Shown here: piece by piece, positions 25,401 to 32,022 of the stretch
How the letters are laid out: the number at the start of each line of letters is the position of its first letter
Numbering within the stretch: the stretch's first letter is position 1
From: Polyangiaceae bacterium
Lineage (GTDB): Bacteria; Myxococcota_A; Polyangia; Polyangiales; Polyangiaceae
Direction: 5' to 3'
NCBI GenBank assembly: GCA_029941785.1
Contig: JAPYTK010000042.1
Coordinates: 1-32,022, forward strand
DNA: 32,022 bases
Notes under the pieces: model-generated
The model's database searches: none
What the model was told of the DNA's origin: nothing
Seen by the model: the letters and a program-made list of their open reading frames with translations, nothing else
Translations under genes and position numbers: made by a program

Positions 25401-25586
25401 GAAGCGAAAATAGCTTTCTCCGGCGATGTGGAGGCTCACAAGGGCAGTGAAAACGAGCGAGCCGAGGGAGGCGGCGAGGCTGAGCCAGAGCGCAGGGCGT
25501 CGCCTGAGCCCGGTGTCTCGCACGAGCCAAACCGCCGCAGCGGCGCAGGCGCCCGAAGCACCTACCACATGCAACCAAGCCGTCAC
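22473..25586 (-). CDS. Membrane protein with two vWA domains and a glutamine-amidotransferase-like domain
   Basis: GTG 25586 is chosen because it overlaps the preceding stop as GTGA and directly begins a membrane-type N-terminus; product 1037 residues. Three N-terminal helices (ASGACAAAAVWLV, ALWLSLAASLGSLVF, LWLGFGAMVLVTW) are followed by vWA domain 1 with MIDAS DNSRS at about 131-135. A beta region comes next, then a class-I-glutamine-amidotransferase-like segment (ALVLDGDPGKTNFI, YDLIVMGDIPA, GGGLLLIGGDRSM), and vWA domain 2 with canonical DISGS at about 479-483. A second beta region precedes one helix near 893-914 (SWLLVLIAAAAMLLMV). The tail of about 120 residues is a charged helix, then Pro/Ser-rich, then ends RRRKKRRL. 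The vWA domains probably sit in the envelope. It is the last gene of the operon. No partner or substrate is known. Confidence 0.85.
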   Translation of the reverse strand: MTAWLHVVGASGACAAAAVWLVRDTGLRRRPALWLSLAASLGSLVFTALVSLHIAGESYFRFARHWTLWLGFGAMVLVTWRLTRHHRRQHRFRETLSDVLVGLIVLCATGAASDVEIGRPLDRLAVVLAIDNSRSIELVPNSKQRLRTERLVVEASMREEDLIATVVFGADAVILDPLRPKRQAPSAQQASVARDGTDIAAGLRLALAELPTDASPRVVLISDGVVTRGDAMSAATAAMAADVPIDVLPLEQRTLPDVRIVSLHAPSRAREGETMPMRLVVASPRATKIEVRVYRDGKLIRRAHTQVRQGEDVLRIDEVAKRGGLHRYDVKISAVDPSLDAVAEDNEASAFVRVKGPARALVLDGDPGKTNFIASALQQAGFETRQGGTPSVPTDIAAMATYDLIVMGDIPAASLDPQQIHDLASYVRDIGGGLLLIGGDRSMGPGGYALTPLESISPVSFDLKQDKRRASLAEVIAIDISGSMGMRVGGHTKLQLANEGAARSAQLLGTGDQLGVLHVDTAPIWSVALAPVKDKKAIVTAIRGVSPGGGGIYVDVALQEAYRALEKKSVNLKHVLLFADGADAEKISPAVEAMVDTAARQKRITTSCVALGQGPDTGKLETLSRLGGGRFYIVEDARRLPAVFTQETIAATRSAIVEESFRVTQSGSGSAIAGVDFGAAPPLEGYVVTIPKGRSDVLLRGPENDPILALWSVGVGRAAVFTSDLKTWGAAWTHWSDASRLIAQTARAVSRSGDDSLVNLKSEIVGGQLFLRANVLDENGEGESFRRLLTTVRGPGGFSREVALEPAGGGSYIATLPLTRPGAYLAVARDSGSNRAVATSGAVLSKGEELRPNGSDLAMLDRLSALTGGKRRDTLAGLFHDRGKRRFAYDSVSWLLVLIAAAAMLLMVAARRLAIPTAAYDWLERLRGQARESAQIQDEKEAERRHAAQQTLDKLLSNTSRPSHQASSANVEPQAAPITPLPRVRLSPPSPAAAPSPPPQQKDAPAMSLPPSSRRAAGRPLTAVEILLQRRRKKRRL

Positions 25587-27541
25587 GGGCGCTCCGGTCC
25601 TTCCCGATGCATCGGTAGGGGCAATTTCGCGCGGCGCGGCTTGCGGGTGAAATAGGCGATGTCGAGCACGAGCAGTAGCAATGCCAATAGAGCGAGCCAC
25701 CAGGTGTGTGCTCGAAAGGCGGTCGCTGGCTCCTCCGTCGTTTCGCTGCCCTTCGGAAGCGTGGCCGGATCGAATGGTTGACGGAGGTTACTCTCTGCGG
25801 CCGAGGTTAGATTGACCGGGATCAGCACACTCGCGCGCTCGTCGCTCTTGTTCGCCGGCGAACGCCACGACAAGTGATAGTGACCCGCCTGTGTCGTATC
25901 GGGAACGACGGCGAGTCCTCGCCGGGACCGAATGGTAGTGGTCGTCCCGTTTGGCGAGCGTACCTCGACCTCCCGGCTGTGCGGGGACACCGCGACGCGA
26001 AGAGGTGCGCCCGCGACGGCTCCCTTGCGTTGGTCGCGGCTCTGGCGCCCTCGCGCTTGTTCCAGCAAATTGCGCATGAACAGCACGTACGATGCTTTGA
26101 GCGGCCAATTGCTCTCGCCGATGTCGAAGCCGACCAGCGTGCCCGAACCGGAGGCGAGCGAGAGATCCGCCACCAGCGCGCCGCGATCGGACTGCACCAA
26201 GGCCTGGTGCGGGCTGCGTAAGAGGAGCTTGCGGCTTTCTCGGACGAAGACGCCATCGAGGGTGAGGAAACGAAGCCGAGGATCGATGCGTCGCCACGAC
26301 GTGACGCGAGGTACAGCGATAGGCTCTCCGACCTGTACGCCGAAGCATGGTCCCGGAGGGGGGTTGACGACCAGCAGGTCCCGTCCGGGTACGGTCTTCG
26401 GACATGCGCCCTCGATGACGACGAAGGCTTCGACGCTCGTTGTGGTGCCTTCGAGAAGCGCGGCCAGATCGCCCCGCCGTACGTCAGCCTGGGGATCGGA
26501 CGCCAGTGCTCTGACGAGCCACGGGGAGGGGTCGCCCTTTGCCGCGAGGACCACCTTCAGCCGCTCGGCGTCCGGGATCCTCCCGTAAGCGAGATCGTCG
26601 ACAGGCATCCCGTCGTGGGGAGAGAGCTCGAACACGACCCCCTTGCCGTAATCGCCGGCTGATGGCTGAAAATTGAGTGTGACCGGGAGGCGCTGCTTCG
26701 GCGAGATCATGACTCGCCGCGATGCCAAGATATCGGATGCTCCGCGTTGACGCATGGTGACGAAGACCTCGCGGGATGCGTCGCCGAAGTTCGCGACCAA
26801 AACGAAACCCTCGACGGTTGGCGTGCCGCGCGCCGCGTCCCGGCCGGCTCTCACGTCAACCCGGATGATGCTGGTGTTGTCGATCGCCTGACCGACCTTG
26901 ATGAACTCCAGCGGGAGGGCGGAGCGGTTGAGCCGCTCGGGGTGAGCGATTTGCCCGTCCGTGAGCACCACGATCCGGCGGCTTCCACCCAGCCCCTTGA
27001 GACGTGCGCTCGCCAGGGCGATTCCCTCCCCGAGGTCCCCTTCGACATCCCGAGCACGCAAGCTGGCGATCGTACGTTTGAGTCGTCGAATGTCTCTCTC
27101 TCGCGGGAGAATGACCCGAGCGGATCGACCCGCCTCGATGAGCATGGCGTCACTACCAGGCGCGAGGGCATCGACCCATTCGCTCGCGAGTTGTTTGGCC
27201 CGATCGATACGAGCTACTGATCCGTGATGGGCAGACATCGACGCGCTGGTATCGATGACGAGCGCGATGTGATCGCCATCGTGGGTCTTGCTGCGACTTG
27301 CAGGTGCTGCCGCCGCGAGACCCAGCGCGATCAGAACAAGCGCCTGGAGCAACAGGGGCAGCTGCATCACCAAGCGCTTGAAGGGGGACCGGGCCATCAG
27401 ATCGCGGCGCGCTTGTGCCCACAGCCAGGTCGACGAGAGCCGACGTCGCTCGCGACGGATCTTCAAGATGTACAGCGCGATGAGCGGGAGGAGCAATCCC
27501 AACGCGGCCAGGCCCCACGGCGACAGAAACTCGAGCTTCAT
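25583..27541 (-). CDS. BatA-like membrane protein with vWA domain
   Basis: A protein of 652 residues. The N-terminus MKLEFLSPWGLAALGLLLPL continuing IALYILKIRRERRR is the signature of the 'aerotolerance regulator N-terminal' (BatA) family. A second helix (QLPLLLQALVLIALGLAAAA) precedes a vWA domain with MIDAS DTSAS at 97-101 and the loop LTDGQIAHPE. A long beta-rich region of unknown fold follows, and a final helix TWWLALLALLLLVLDIAYF with a basic end (TRKPRRAK). Such proteins occur with DUF58 and MoxR ATPases and are thought to help assemble or stabilise envelope complexes. Its ATG overlaps the DUF58 stop (ATGA at 27541-27538), and its stop overlaps the next gene's GTG. Confidence 0.87.
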   Translation of the reverse strand: MKLEFLSPWGLAALGLLLPLIALYILKIRRERRRLSSTWLWAQARRDLMARSPFKRLVMQLPLLLQALVLIALGLAAAAPASRSKTHDGDHIALVIDTSASMSAHHGSVARIDRAKQLASEWVDALAPGSDAMLIEAGRSARVILPRERDIRRLKRTIASLRARDVEGDLGEGIALASARLKGLGGSRRIVVLTDGQIAHPERLNRSALPLEFIKVGQAIDNTSIIRVDVRAGRDAARGTPTVEGFVLVANFGDASREVFVTMRQRGASDILASRRVMISPKQRLPVTLNFQPSAGDYGKGVVFELSPHDGMPVDDLAYGRIPDAERLKVVLAAKGDPSPWLVRALASDPQADVRRGDLAALLEGTTTSVEAFVVIEGACPKTVPGRDLLVVNPPPGPCFGVQVGEPIAVPRVTSWRRIDPRLRFLTLDGVFVRESRKLLLRSPHQALVQSDRGALVADLSLASGSGTLVGFDIGESNWPLKASYVLFMRNLLEQARGRQSRDQRKGAVAGAPLRVAVSPHSREVEVRSPNGTTTTIRSRRGLAVVPDTTQAGHYHLSWRSPANKSDERASVLIPVNLTSAAESNLRQPFDPATLPKGSETTEEPATAFRAHTWWLALLALLLLVLDIAYFTRKPRRAKLPLPMHREGPERP

Positions 27542-28419
27542 GGCCGGCTCCGCGACACGATGGCTCGAATGACAGGCTCGATCGACTCGTCGCTTCGGTG
27601 GCGGACGTAACAGGCGCCATGTTTGCGGGCCCAGGCGCGGAGCTGTTCACATAGGCCGATCAACCGCGCGGTGTAAGCCTCGATGGCGGTCGCGTCGATC
27701 GTCAGCTCGACGAGTTGACCGGTTTCGGCGTCCTCGAAGGCCCAGTCTCCTTCGTGCTCGGGTTCCATTTCCTCGCGTGCCAGTACGTGGGCCAACACCA
27801 CATCGTGTCCCGCTGCCACGGCTCGGGAGAGTGAGCCGAGCACCGGACCTGGGTCGAAGAAGTCCGATATCACAAGCAGAAGACCCGGCCGGGACGTCTC
27901 CCGCAACACTCGCTCGACGGTGGCCGCGAGGTCCGTGCGGCCCTTCGGGGCGATGGCGTCGAGAGTCCGGAGCAAGGTCGCGAGTCCGCCACGCCCTCGC
28001 GCCGGAGGGTGCAGGCGGGCGCCACCGTCCCGCGCGGTGATCACCTGTGCGCGCTCGGAGTCTGCCAGCGCCAAATATCCCATGGCGGCTGCGAGGCGCT
28101 TGGCGGCATCGAGCTTGCTAGGCTGACCGAAGTCCAAGGACGCAGAGGCGTCGCAGACAAGGCGCGCGATGAAGTCTTCTTCGGCGCGAAATACCTTGAC
28201 CACCGGCTGGCCCGAGCGCGCCATGGCGGCCCAATCGATGCGTCGAACGTCGTCACCGGCGGTGTAGGGCCGGTGTTCCTGAAATTCAGCGGAACCGCCT
28301 CGCCGCTTCGCGATGTGCTCGCCGGCTCTTCCAGACCGCGCACGGACCTCCATCCGGTGTTTGAGTGCCTCGAGTTCGCGAACGAAACTCGCGTCGAGCA
28401 GCGGCAAAGCCGTTGTCAT
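27538..28419 (-). CDS. DUF58 domain protein (vWA-like)
   Basis: A protein of 293 residues. The DUF58 signature EFQEHRPYTAGDDVRRIDWA is at about 45-64, followed by SGQPVVKVFRAEED and a vWA-like MIDAS DASAS at 90-94, with LLLVISDFFDPG later. No membrane segment is found, so it is a cytoplasmic peripheral protein, which fits this family. DUF58 proteins are nearly always encoded with MoxR AAA ATPases; no moxR is inside the window, but the operon continues off the right edge. Both ends overlap neighbours by 4 bases (start ATGA 28419-28416 with the permease stop, stop with the BatA-like start). Confidence 0.9.
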   Translation of the reverse strand: MTTALPLLDASFVRELEALKHRMEVRARSGRAGEHIAKRRGGSAEFQEHRPYTAGDDVRRIDWAAMARSGQPVVKVFRAEEDFIARLVCDASASLDFGQPSKLDAAKRLAAAMGYLALADSERAQVITARDGGARLHPPARGRGGLATLLRTLDAIAPKGRTDLAATVERVLRETSRPGLLLVISDFFDPGPVLGSLSRAVAAGHDVVLAHVLAREEMEPEHEGDWAFEDAETGQLVELTIDATAIEAYTARLIGLCEQLRAWARKHGACYVRHRSDESIEPVIRAIVSRSRP

Positions 28420-30227
28420 GTCTCGCTCGTCGGCGCCTCGGTCTCGTCGTTGCCTACTGCCGTCGCCTCCGCTTCGCTGTTGCCTACTGCCGTCGCCTCC
28501 GCTTCGCTGTTGCCGTGTGGATGTGCACGCGCTGCGTCCTCGGCGGCCAGTCGCTCATCGGCCGCGCAAAGAAGTGCCTCGTGTTCGTCGATGATCGTGT
28601 TGCAGCGGCGGGAGGCCTTGCGCAAGAGCACGAGCCCAACAACGGCGTAAAGAGTCGCGGCAATCAGTTGCGCGGCGACAATGGCCGGCTTGTGACCGGC
28701 CTCGAAGGAGGCGATCGCATAGAACATATAAAATGGCGACGGAGCGGCCAGAAAATGGCCGATGTCGATCCCGCCATGGCTCGATCTTTCGATGCCGGCC
28801 ACAACCGCCATGACCCAAGGTACGGTGCTGGCGATGAAGCCGTACACGACCAGCATGAGTCTTCCTGTTCCGCCGTGGCTGGACTTGGCGCGGTGCCACG
28901 CGGCAACGCCTACCAAGAAGATGAAGAACCCGATCGGGTAACTACAGATCAGGCCGAGGGCGAACAACTCTTCGGTCCAAGGCTTGGTGCTGGGGAGCGC
29001 GAGCATCAAGAAGGTCGTGCCGACCATCACCGTAAAGAGCAGGAGCGCTACGAGCAGTTGCAAGCGCGCGGCCTTCAGAACGCCGGGGGAAAGAAAATGC
29101 CTCACGCGGCTCGCCTCGCGCAGCATCGCTCTTACCCTCCGGGAAGGACCGATGGCCTCCCCGGCGAAAAGAAAACAACCGAAAACCAAATGGGTAAAGA
29201 AAATGACAACGGTAGGGACGAATGCCATCGTCGTGTACCCGCTTGAGGAGAAGAAGCCTCCGACGCCGCCGGAAGCGAAGGTTTTGTGGAAGACGGGCAA
29301 CATCGCGACGCATGCGACCACCGGTGAACAACCGATATACCACCTCTTCAAGCCATAGGAGCGGTCGTCCGTGACGCTCGTGAGGTTGCTCTTGGTGACC
29401 TCGTAGAGGAACCACGCGGGCATGGCGACGAAGGCGCAGGGCAAGACGATGAGATAGCAAAAGTAAATCCAGTCGAAGGGCGCGCGGACGAAGGCCATGG
29501 GCAACCACACGGGCGTCCCAGAGTCGACGGCGGGCCAAACTGCGTGAGCGGCGGCGGAAAGACCGAACCCAAAGACGCCGTGGGAAAACGCGGTGATCGG
29601 CACGGCGAGGAGCAGCGTGACGAGGAGAGCCGTCCGCATGTGATTCATCTTTGAGCTGATCGCCAGTCCGAAGGCCACCGCCAGGGCCGCGAACAGGAAG
29701 AGCAGCGCGAAGGCCGCGACAACTTCCATGGGCGTGATCCCGCCGAAGAGAAAGGACAAGGCTCCGACCGGAGCGAGCATGACGATGTATTGGCCGATGG
29801 CCGTGAAGGCCGACCAAAACTTCCCGCGCGCGATTTCAGCGGGGCGCATGCCCGTGAGCAGGACGGCCTCCCAGGTGTGACCTTCGCGCTCGGAGGCGAT
29901 GCTGTTTGCGGCGAGGGCAGGTCCGATCAATCCAACCAAATAGAAGGCCAAGGAAAAGAACACATGGAAGATCAGCTGGCCCACCTCTGCGGGGTTGGCG
30001 TGATCGGCGGACATGCCCCCCCCGATGGAGGTGAGCAACATCGTCATCAGGATGGTGACGATCATCAGGATGTACGGCGTGCGGGGCATCCTCGCGCTCT
30101 GGCGCATCTCCCGCATCCACAGCGGGTTGGGGTCGTAGCGAAAGCGCAGCCAGCGATGCCGTAGCCGGGCGCTCAGCTGCGTCGAGACCGGCGCAGAAGG
30201 CGTCTCGATGCCGGTCTGTACGCTCAT
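28416..30227 (-). CDS. ABC-2 type transporter permease, 12 or so membrane segments
   Basis: A protein of 603 residues. After about 50 soluble residues (including YDPNPLWMREMRQSARMP, typical of ABC-2 permeases) come roughly 12 hydrophobic segments, for example YILMIVTILMTMLLTSI, FHVFFSLAFYLVGLIGPALA, VVAAFALLFLFAALAVAFGL and LLVALLLFTVMVGTTFLMLA. The motif SIASEREGHTWEAVLLTGMRPAEIARGK (here cut as SIASEREGHTWE and LLTGMRPAEIARGK) is the coupling region common to this family. It forms the membrane channel for the ATPase encoded just upstream. The C-terminal 60 residues are cytoplasmic and acidic and carry a 10-residue repeat. The start overlaps the ATPase stop as ATGA. The substrate is unknown. 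Confidence 0.87.
   Translation of the reverse strand: MSVQTGIETPSAPVSTQLSARLRHRWLRFRYDPNPLWMREMRQSARMPRTPYILMIVTILMTMLLTSIGGGMSADHANPAEVGQLIFHVFFSLAFYLVGLIGPALAANSIASEREGHTWEAVLLTGMRPAEIARGKFWSAFTAIGQYIVMLAPVGALSFLFGGITPMEVVAAFALLFLFAALAVAFGLAISSKMNHMRTALLVTLLLAVPITAFSHGVFGFGLSAAAHAVWPAVDSGTPVWLPMAFVRAPFDWIYFCYLIVLPCAFVAMPAWFLYEVTKSNLTSVTDDRSYGLKRWYIGCSPVVACVAMLPVFHKTFASGGVGGFFSSSGYTTMAFVPTVVIFFTHLVFGCFLFAGEAIGPSRRVRAMLREASRVRHFLSPGVLKAARLQLLVALLLFTVMVGTTFLMLALPSTKPWTEELFALGLICSYPIGFFIFLVGVAAWHRAKSSHGGTGRLMLVVYGFIASTVPWVMAVVAGIERSSHGGIDIGHFLAAPSPFYMFYAIASFEAGHKPAIVAAQLIAATLYAVVGLVLLRKASRRCNTIIDEHEALLCAADERLAAEDAARAHPHGNSEAEATAVGNSEAEATAVGNDETEAPTSET
28449..28514 (-). repeat. 30-bp tandem repeat in the permease gene
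   Basis: Bases 28449-28478 and 28479-28508 are identical, and six bases of a third unit follow. The unit encodes GNSEAEATAV in the acidic tail of the permease. The period keeps frame, so copy number can vary without breaking the protein. The perfect identity suggests recent expansion. Confidence 0.9.
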
Positions 30228-31222
30228 GACGGACCTCCGTTGTTCCCGGTGGCTTGGAGAAAGATGCGCTCGAGGTCGCTGTGGGCTTGCTGCACGCCAG
30301 TGACTCCGAAACCTCGATGCACGAGGTGCCCGACGATGTTGGCGACTGCCGTTTCATCGCCGACGTAGGTGATGTCGAGCCCGTGCGCCGTGGTTCGAAC
30401 GCCGGTGATGCCCGGGCCTCCCTGCAGCTGTGCCGCCGCTTGGGCTGCGTCGCCGAGCAAGCGGACTTGGATGACACGCGCGTTGTAGTTTGGGGCGGGG
30501 CCACCGCCGGCCGCGTGGGCATGAGGATCCGTGCTCTGTCGGTGCGCGAGCTGCGCGGCGATGGAATCGATAGGACCCGCGACGACGATTTGTCCGCGCT
30601 CGATGATCCCGACCGAGGTACACACGTCGGCGAGCTCGCTCAGGATATGGGAGCTGAGGATGATGGTCTTGCCGAGCGATTGCAGTTCGCCGAGCAGATC
30701 ACGAATTTCGATGCGTGCGCGTGGGTCGAGATCGCTTGCCGGCTCGTCGAGAATCAACACCTTGGGATCGTGGAGCAAGATCCGCGCGACCTGCAGTCGC
30801 TGCTTTTGGCCCTTGGAAAGTGTTGCGACGAGCTGATCTTGCAAGGAGGTGATGTCGGTGAGCTCGAGTACGGCTTCGACGACGGACAGAGCAGGTATTC
30901 GGTACGCGTCAGCAAAGAACTCGAGGTACTCCCGCACGCTGATCCGCTCGTAGATGCCGGCATGGTCCGCCATGTAGCCGATGATTCGGCGGACCTCCTC
31001 TGGAGCCATGGTCACGTCCATCCCATCGATCTCGACCCGGCCCGCGGCGGGCTCCAAGAGGGTGGCCAGGATGCGAATCGTCGTCGTCTTGCCGGCGCCG
31101 TTTGGTCCGATGAAGCCGAAGATCTCTCCTTGGTTGATGTCGAAACTGACGTCCCGCAAAACCGGCGGGCCACCGAAGTTGTGCCACAGATGTCGCACCC
31201 GAATGGCGGGACAGTCGCTCAT
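30224..31222 (-). CDS. ABC transporter ATP-binding protein
   Basis: A protein of 332 residues with the full ABC set: Walker A GPNGAGKTT at 39-47, signature LSKGQKQR from 134 (Lys where Gly is usual), Walker B VLILDEPASDLDP with E159, and H191 in SSHILSEL. The Q-loop region reads GYMADHAGIYE, with Asp rather than Gln, as I recall from the ABC-2 subgroup with GYxPDHFG. Residues beyond 220 form an extra domain with a His/Ala/Gly-rich linker (HRQSTDPHAHAAGGGPAP) and an ACT-like alternation (ARVIQVRLLGD, GVRTTAHGLDITYVGDE). It energises the permease encoded directly downstream. Its ATG overlaps the stop of the gene before it as ATGA. Confidence 0.92.
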   Translation of the reverse strand: MSDCPAIRVRHLWHNFGGPPVLRDVSFDINQGEIFGFIGPNGAGKTTTIRILATLLEPAAGRVEIDGMDVTMAPEEVRRIIGYMADHAGIYERISVREYLEFFADAYRIPALSVVEAVLELTDITSLQDQLVATLSKGQKQRLQVARILLHDPKVLILDEPASDLDPRARIEIRDLLGELQSLGKTIILSSHILSELADVCTSVGIIERGQIVVAGPIDSIAAQLAHRQSTDPHAHAAGGGPAPNYNARVIQVRLLGDAAQAAAQLQGGPGITGVRTTAHGLDITYVGDETAVANIVGHLVHRGFGVTGVQQAHSDLERIFLQATGNNGGPS

Positions 31223-32022
31223 CGTCGGCCACCGTAACCGACGACGCGAATCAAGAGGCGATTGTGCTCGAGTTTGATGCCTGCGTCCCGGGTCTCGCCA
31301 TCACCGCCGTCTACCTGGGCGAGTAAGACAGGGACATCGTCGGGGAACCAAATACGGTGTGGGGAACTCTGCTGCGAGATGGCGATCCAGGCATGCTCCA
31401 AACCCGGTGAGACCTTGGCCATCGTCTCGCCGCAATGACCGCTCTCGATCGTGAATAGAGCCGGCGGAGTCGAGGGCTCTAGGCATTGAGGGATGGCTGA
31501 AAGCGCATGGGAGTTCACCGTCTCGCCGTCCGCCAGCTTGGCCCCAAATTTGAGGGTTCCTGATGGCAGCCAAAGCACGAGACCGCGCAGATTCCTTCCC
31601 GTACGATTGACCACGGTCACGCCGCCCGAGCCGTCGTTGAGGAGGGAAATCGAGCCCGGAAGATCGATTGGGCTGTTGTCCCTCACGATGGCAGTTTGCC
31701 AGGGGCGTACCTGAAGATTCTCGAGACGCAAGGCGTCGCGTACCACGCGCAGCTCGGCGAGTGCCGATCCGTTGTCGTCGATCGCCGCGCCGACGACGCT
31801 GCCTTGGTGGTTGGTGCCGACGCCGAGGGTTGTCGCCCGCGGCCCGAAGAAGCTTCGCCAGCGGGTCGCGTGGCCGTGGGTTGAGCCGGCGCCGAATTCG
31901 GCGAGGACGAGGCGTCTCGATCGATCGGAACACCCTTTGGCGAAGGTGCCAACCAAGGCGATCAAGAGGAAGGTGCCGAGAGAGAGAATCGGGAGCGCGC
32001 GAAGGGAGTGCAGAGGGCGGTC
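31219..32022 (-). CDS. Membrane-anchored protein of unknown function (5' end outside window)
   Basis: The frame is open to the last base of the window, so the N-terminus is missing. The first readable residues (RALPILSLGTFLLIALVGTF) form a membrane helix followed by AKGCSD, and the remaining 245 residues look like a beta-rich soluble domain, e.g. NRTGRNLRGLVLWLPSG, PALFTIESGHCGETMAKV and RIWFPDDVPVLLAQVDGG. The end (IKLEHNRLLIRVVGYGGRR) overlaps the start of the ABC ATPase by 4 bases. It is therefore part of the vWA/ABC operon. No known domain is recognised; it may be the extracytoplasmic partner of the transporter. Confidence 0.75.
   Translation of the reverse strand, partial: DRPLHSLRALPILSLGTFLLIALVGTFAKGCSDRSRRLVLAEFGAGSTHGHATRWRSFFGPRATTLGVGTNHQGSVVGAAIDDNGSALAELRVVRDALRLENLQVRPWQTAIVRDNSPIDLPGSISLLNDGSGGVTVVNRTGRNLRGLVLWLPSGTLKFGAKLADGETVNSHALSAIPQCLEPSTPPALFTIESGHCGETMAKVSPGLEHAWIAISQQSSPHRIWFPDDVPVLLAQVDGGDGETRDAGIKLEHNRLLIRVVGYGGRR

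Overview
The window looks like chromosome of a high-GC Myxococcota bacterium, most likely of the Polyangia (Sorangium-like) type. The evidence is a dense set of Gly-Gly-linker and Cys-rich lipoproteins, a Polyangia-style 'CPNGAQTCDGVCVDT' lipoprotein, gene remnants resembling the C-terminus of myxobacterial TPR/PEGA membrane proteins, a CHAD protein coupled to RNase J, and a vWA/DUF58/ABC operon. No taxonomic marker was searched, so this placement rests on recognising the families.

The left third (1 to about 10.57 kb) is accessory in character. It holds seven secreted or lipid-anchored proteins, an alpha/beta hydrolase that seems to have lost an internal segment, and a family 2 glycosyltransferase. 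The gaps between them are wide and full of repeats. Three repeat families occur: R1, about 90 bp, with a hairpin and a constant 13-codon reading frame (four good copies and one decayed); R2, a perfect 9-bp-stem hairpin with constant flanks and a tail that copies the 3' end of the neighbouring tRNA; and R3, two decayed copies of one protein-coding fragment. The block ends at an initiator tRNA gene (10570-10646, minus). The 15 bases spanning the end of that gene recur at 10454 and 6616, as expected for a tRNA-linked integration hot spot, although no integrase is visible.

The middle (10.7 to 22.3 kb) is housekeeping: a HelD-like RNA-polymerase-recycling ATPase, a small lipoprotein, a CHAD protein overlapping the RNase J gene by 4 bases, a 906-base AT-richer gap with several hairpins, the adenosylcobalamin-dependent ribonucleotide reductase NrdJ, alanine racemase and a cyclophilin-type prolyl isomerase.

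The right third (22.5 kb to the window end) is one minus-strand operon of at least six genes. In transcription order these are a partial membrane-anchored protein, an ABC ATPase, an ABC-2 permease, a DUF58 protein, a BatA-like vWA membrane protein and a large protein with two vWA domains. All five junctions are 4-base ATGA or GTGA overlaps, so the products are probably made in fixed proportion and work as one envelope-associated machine. Its substrate is unknown. The operon continues past the right edge.
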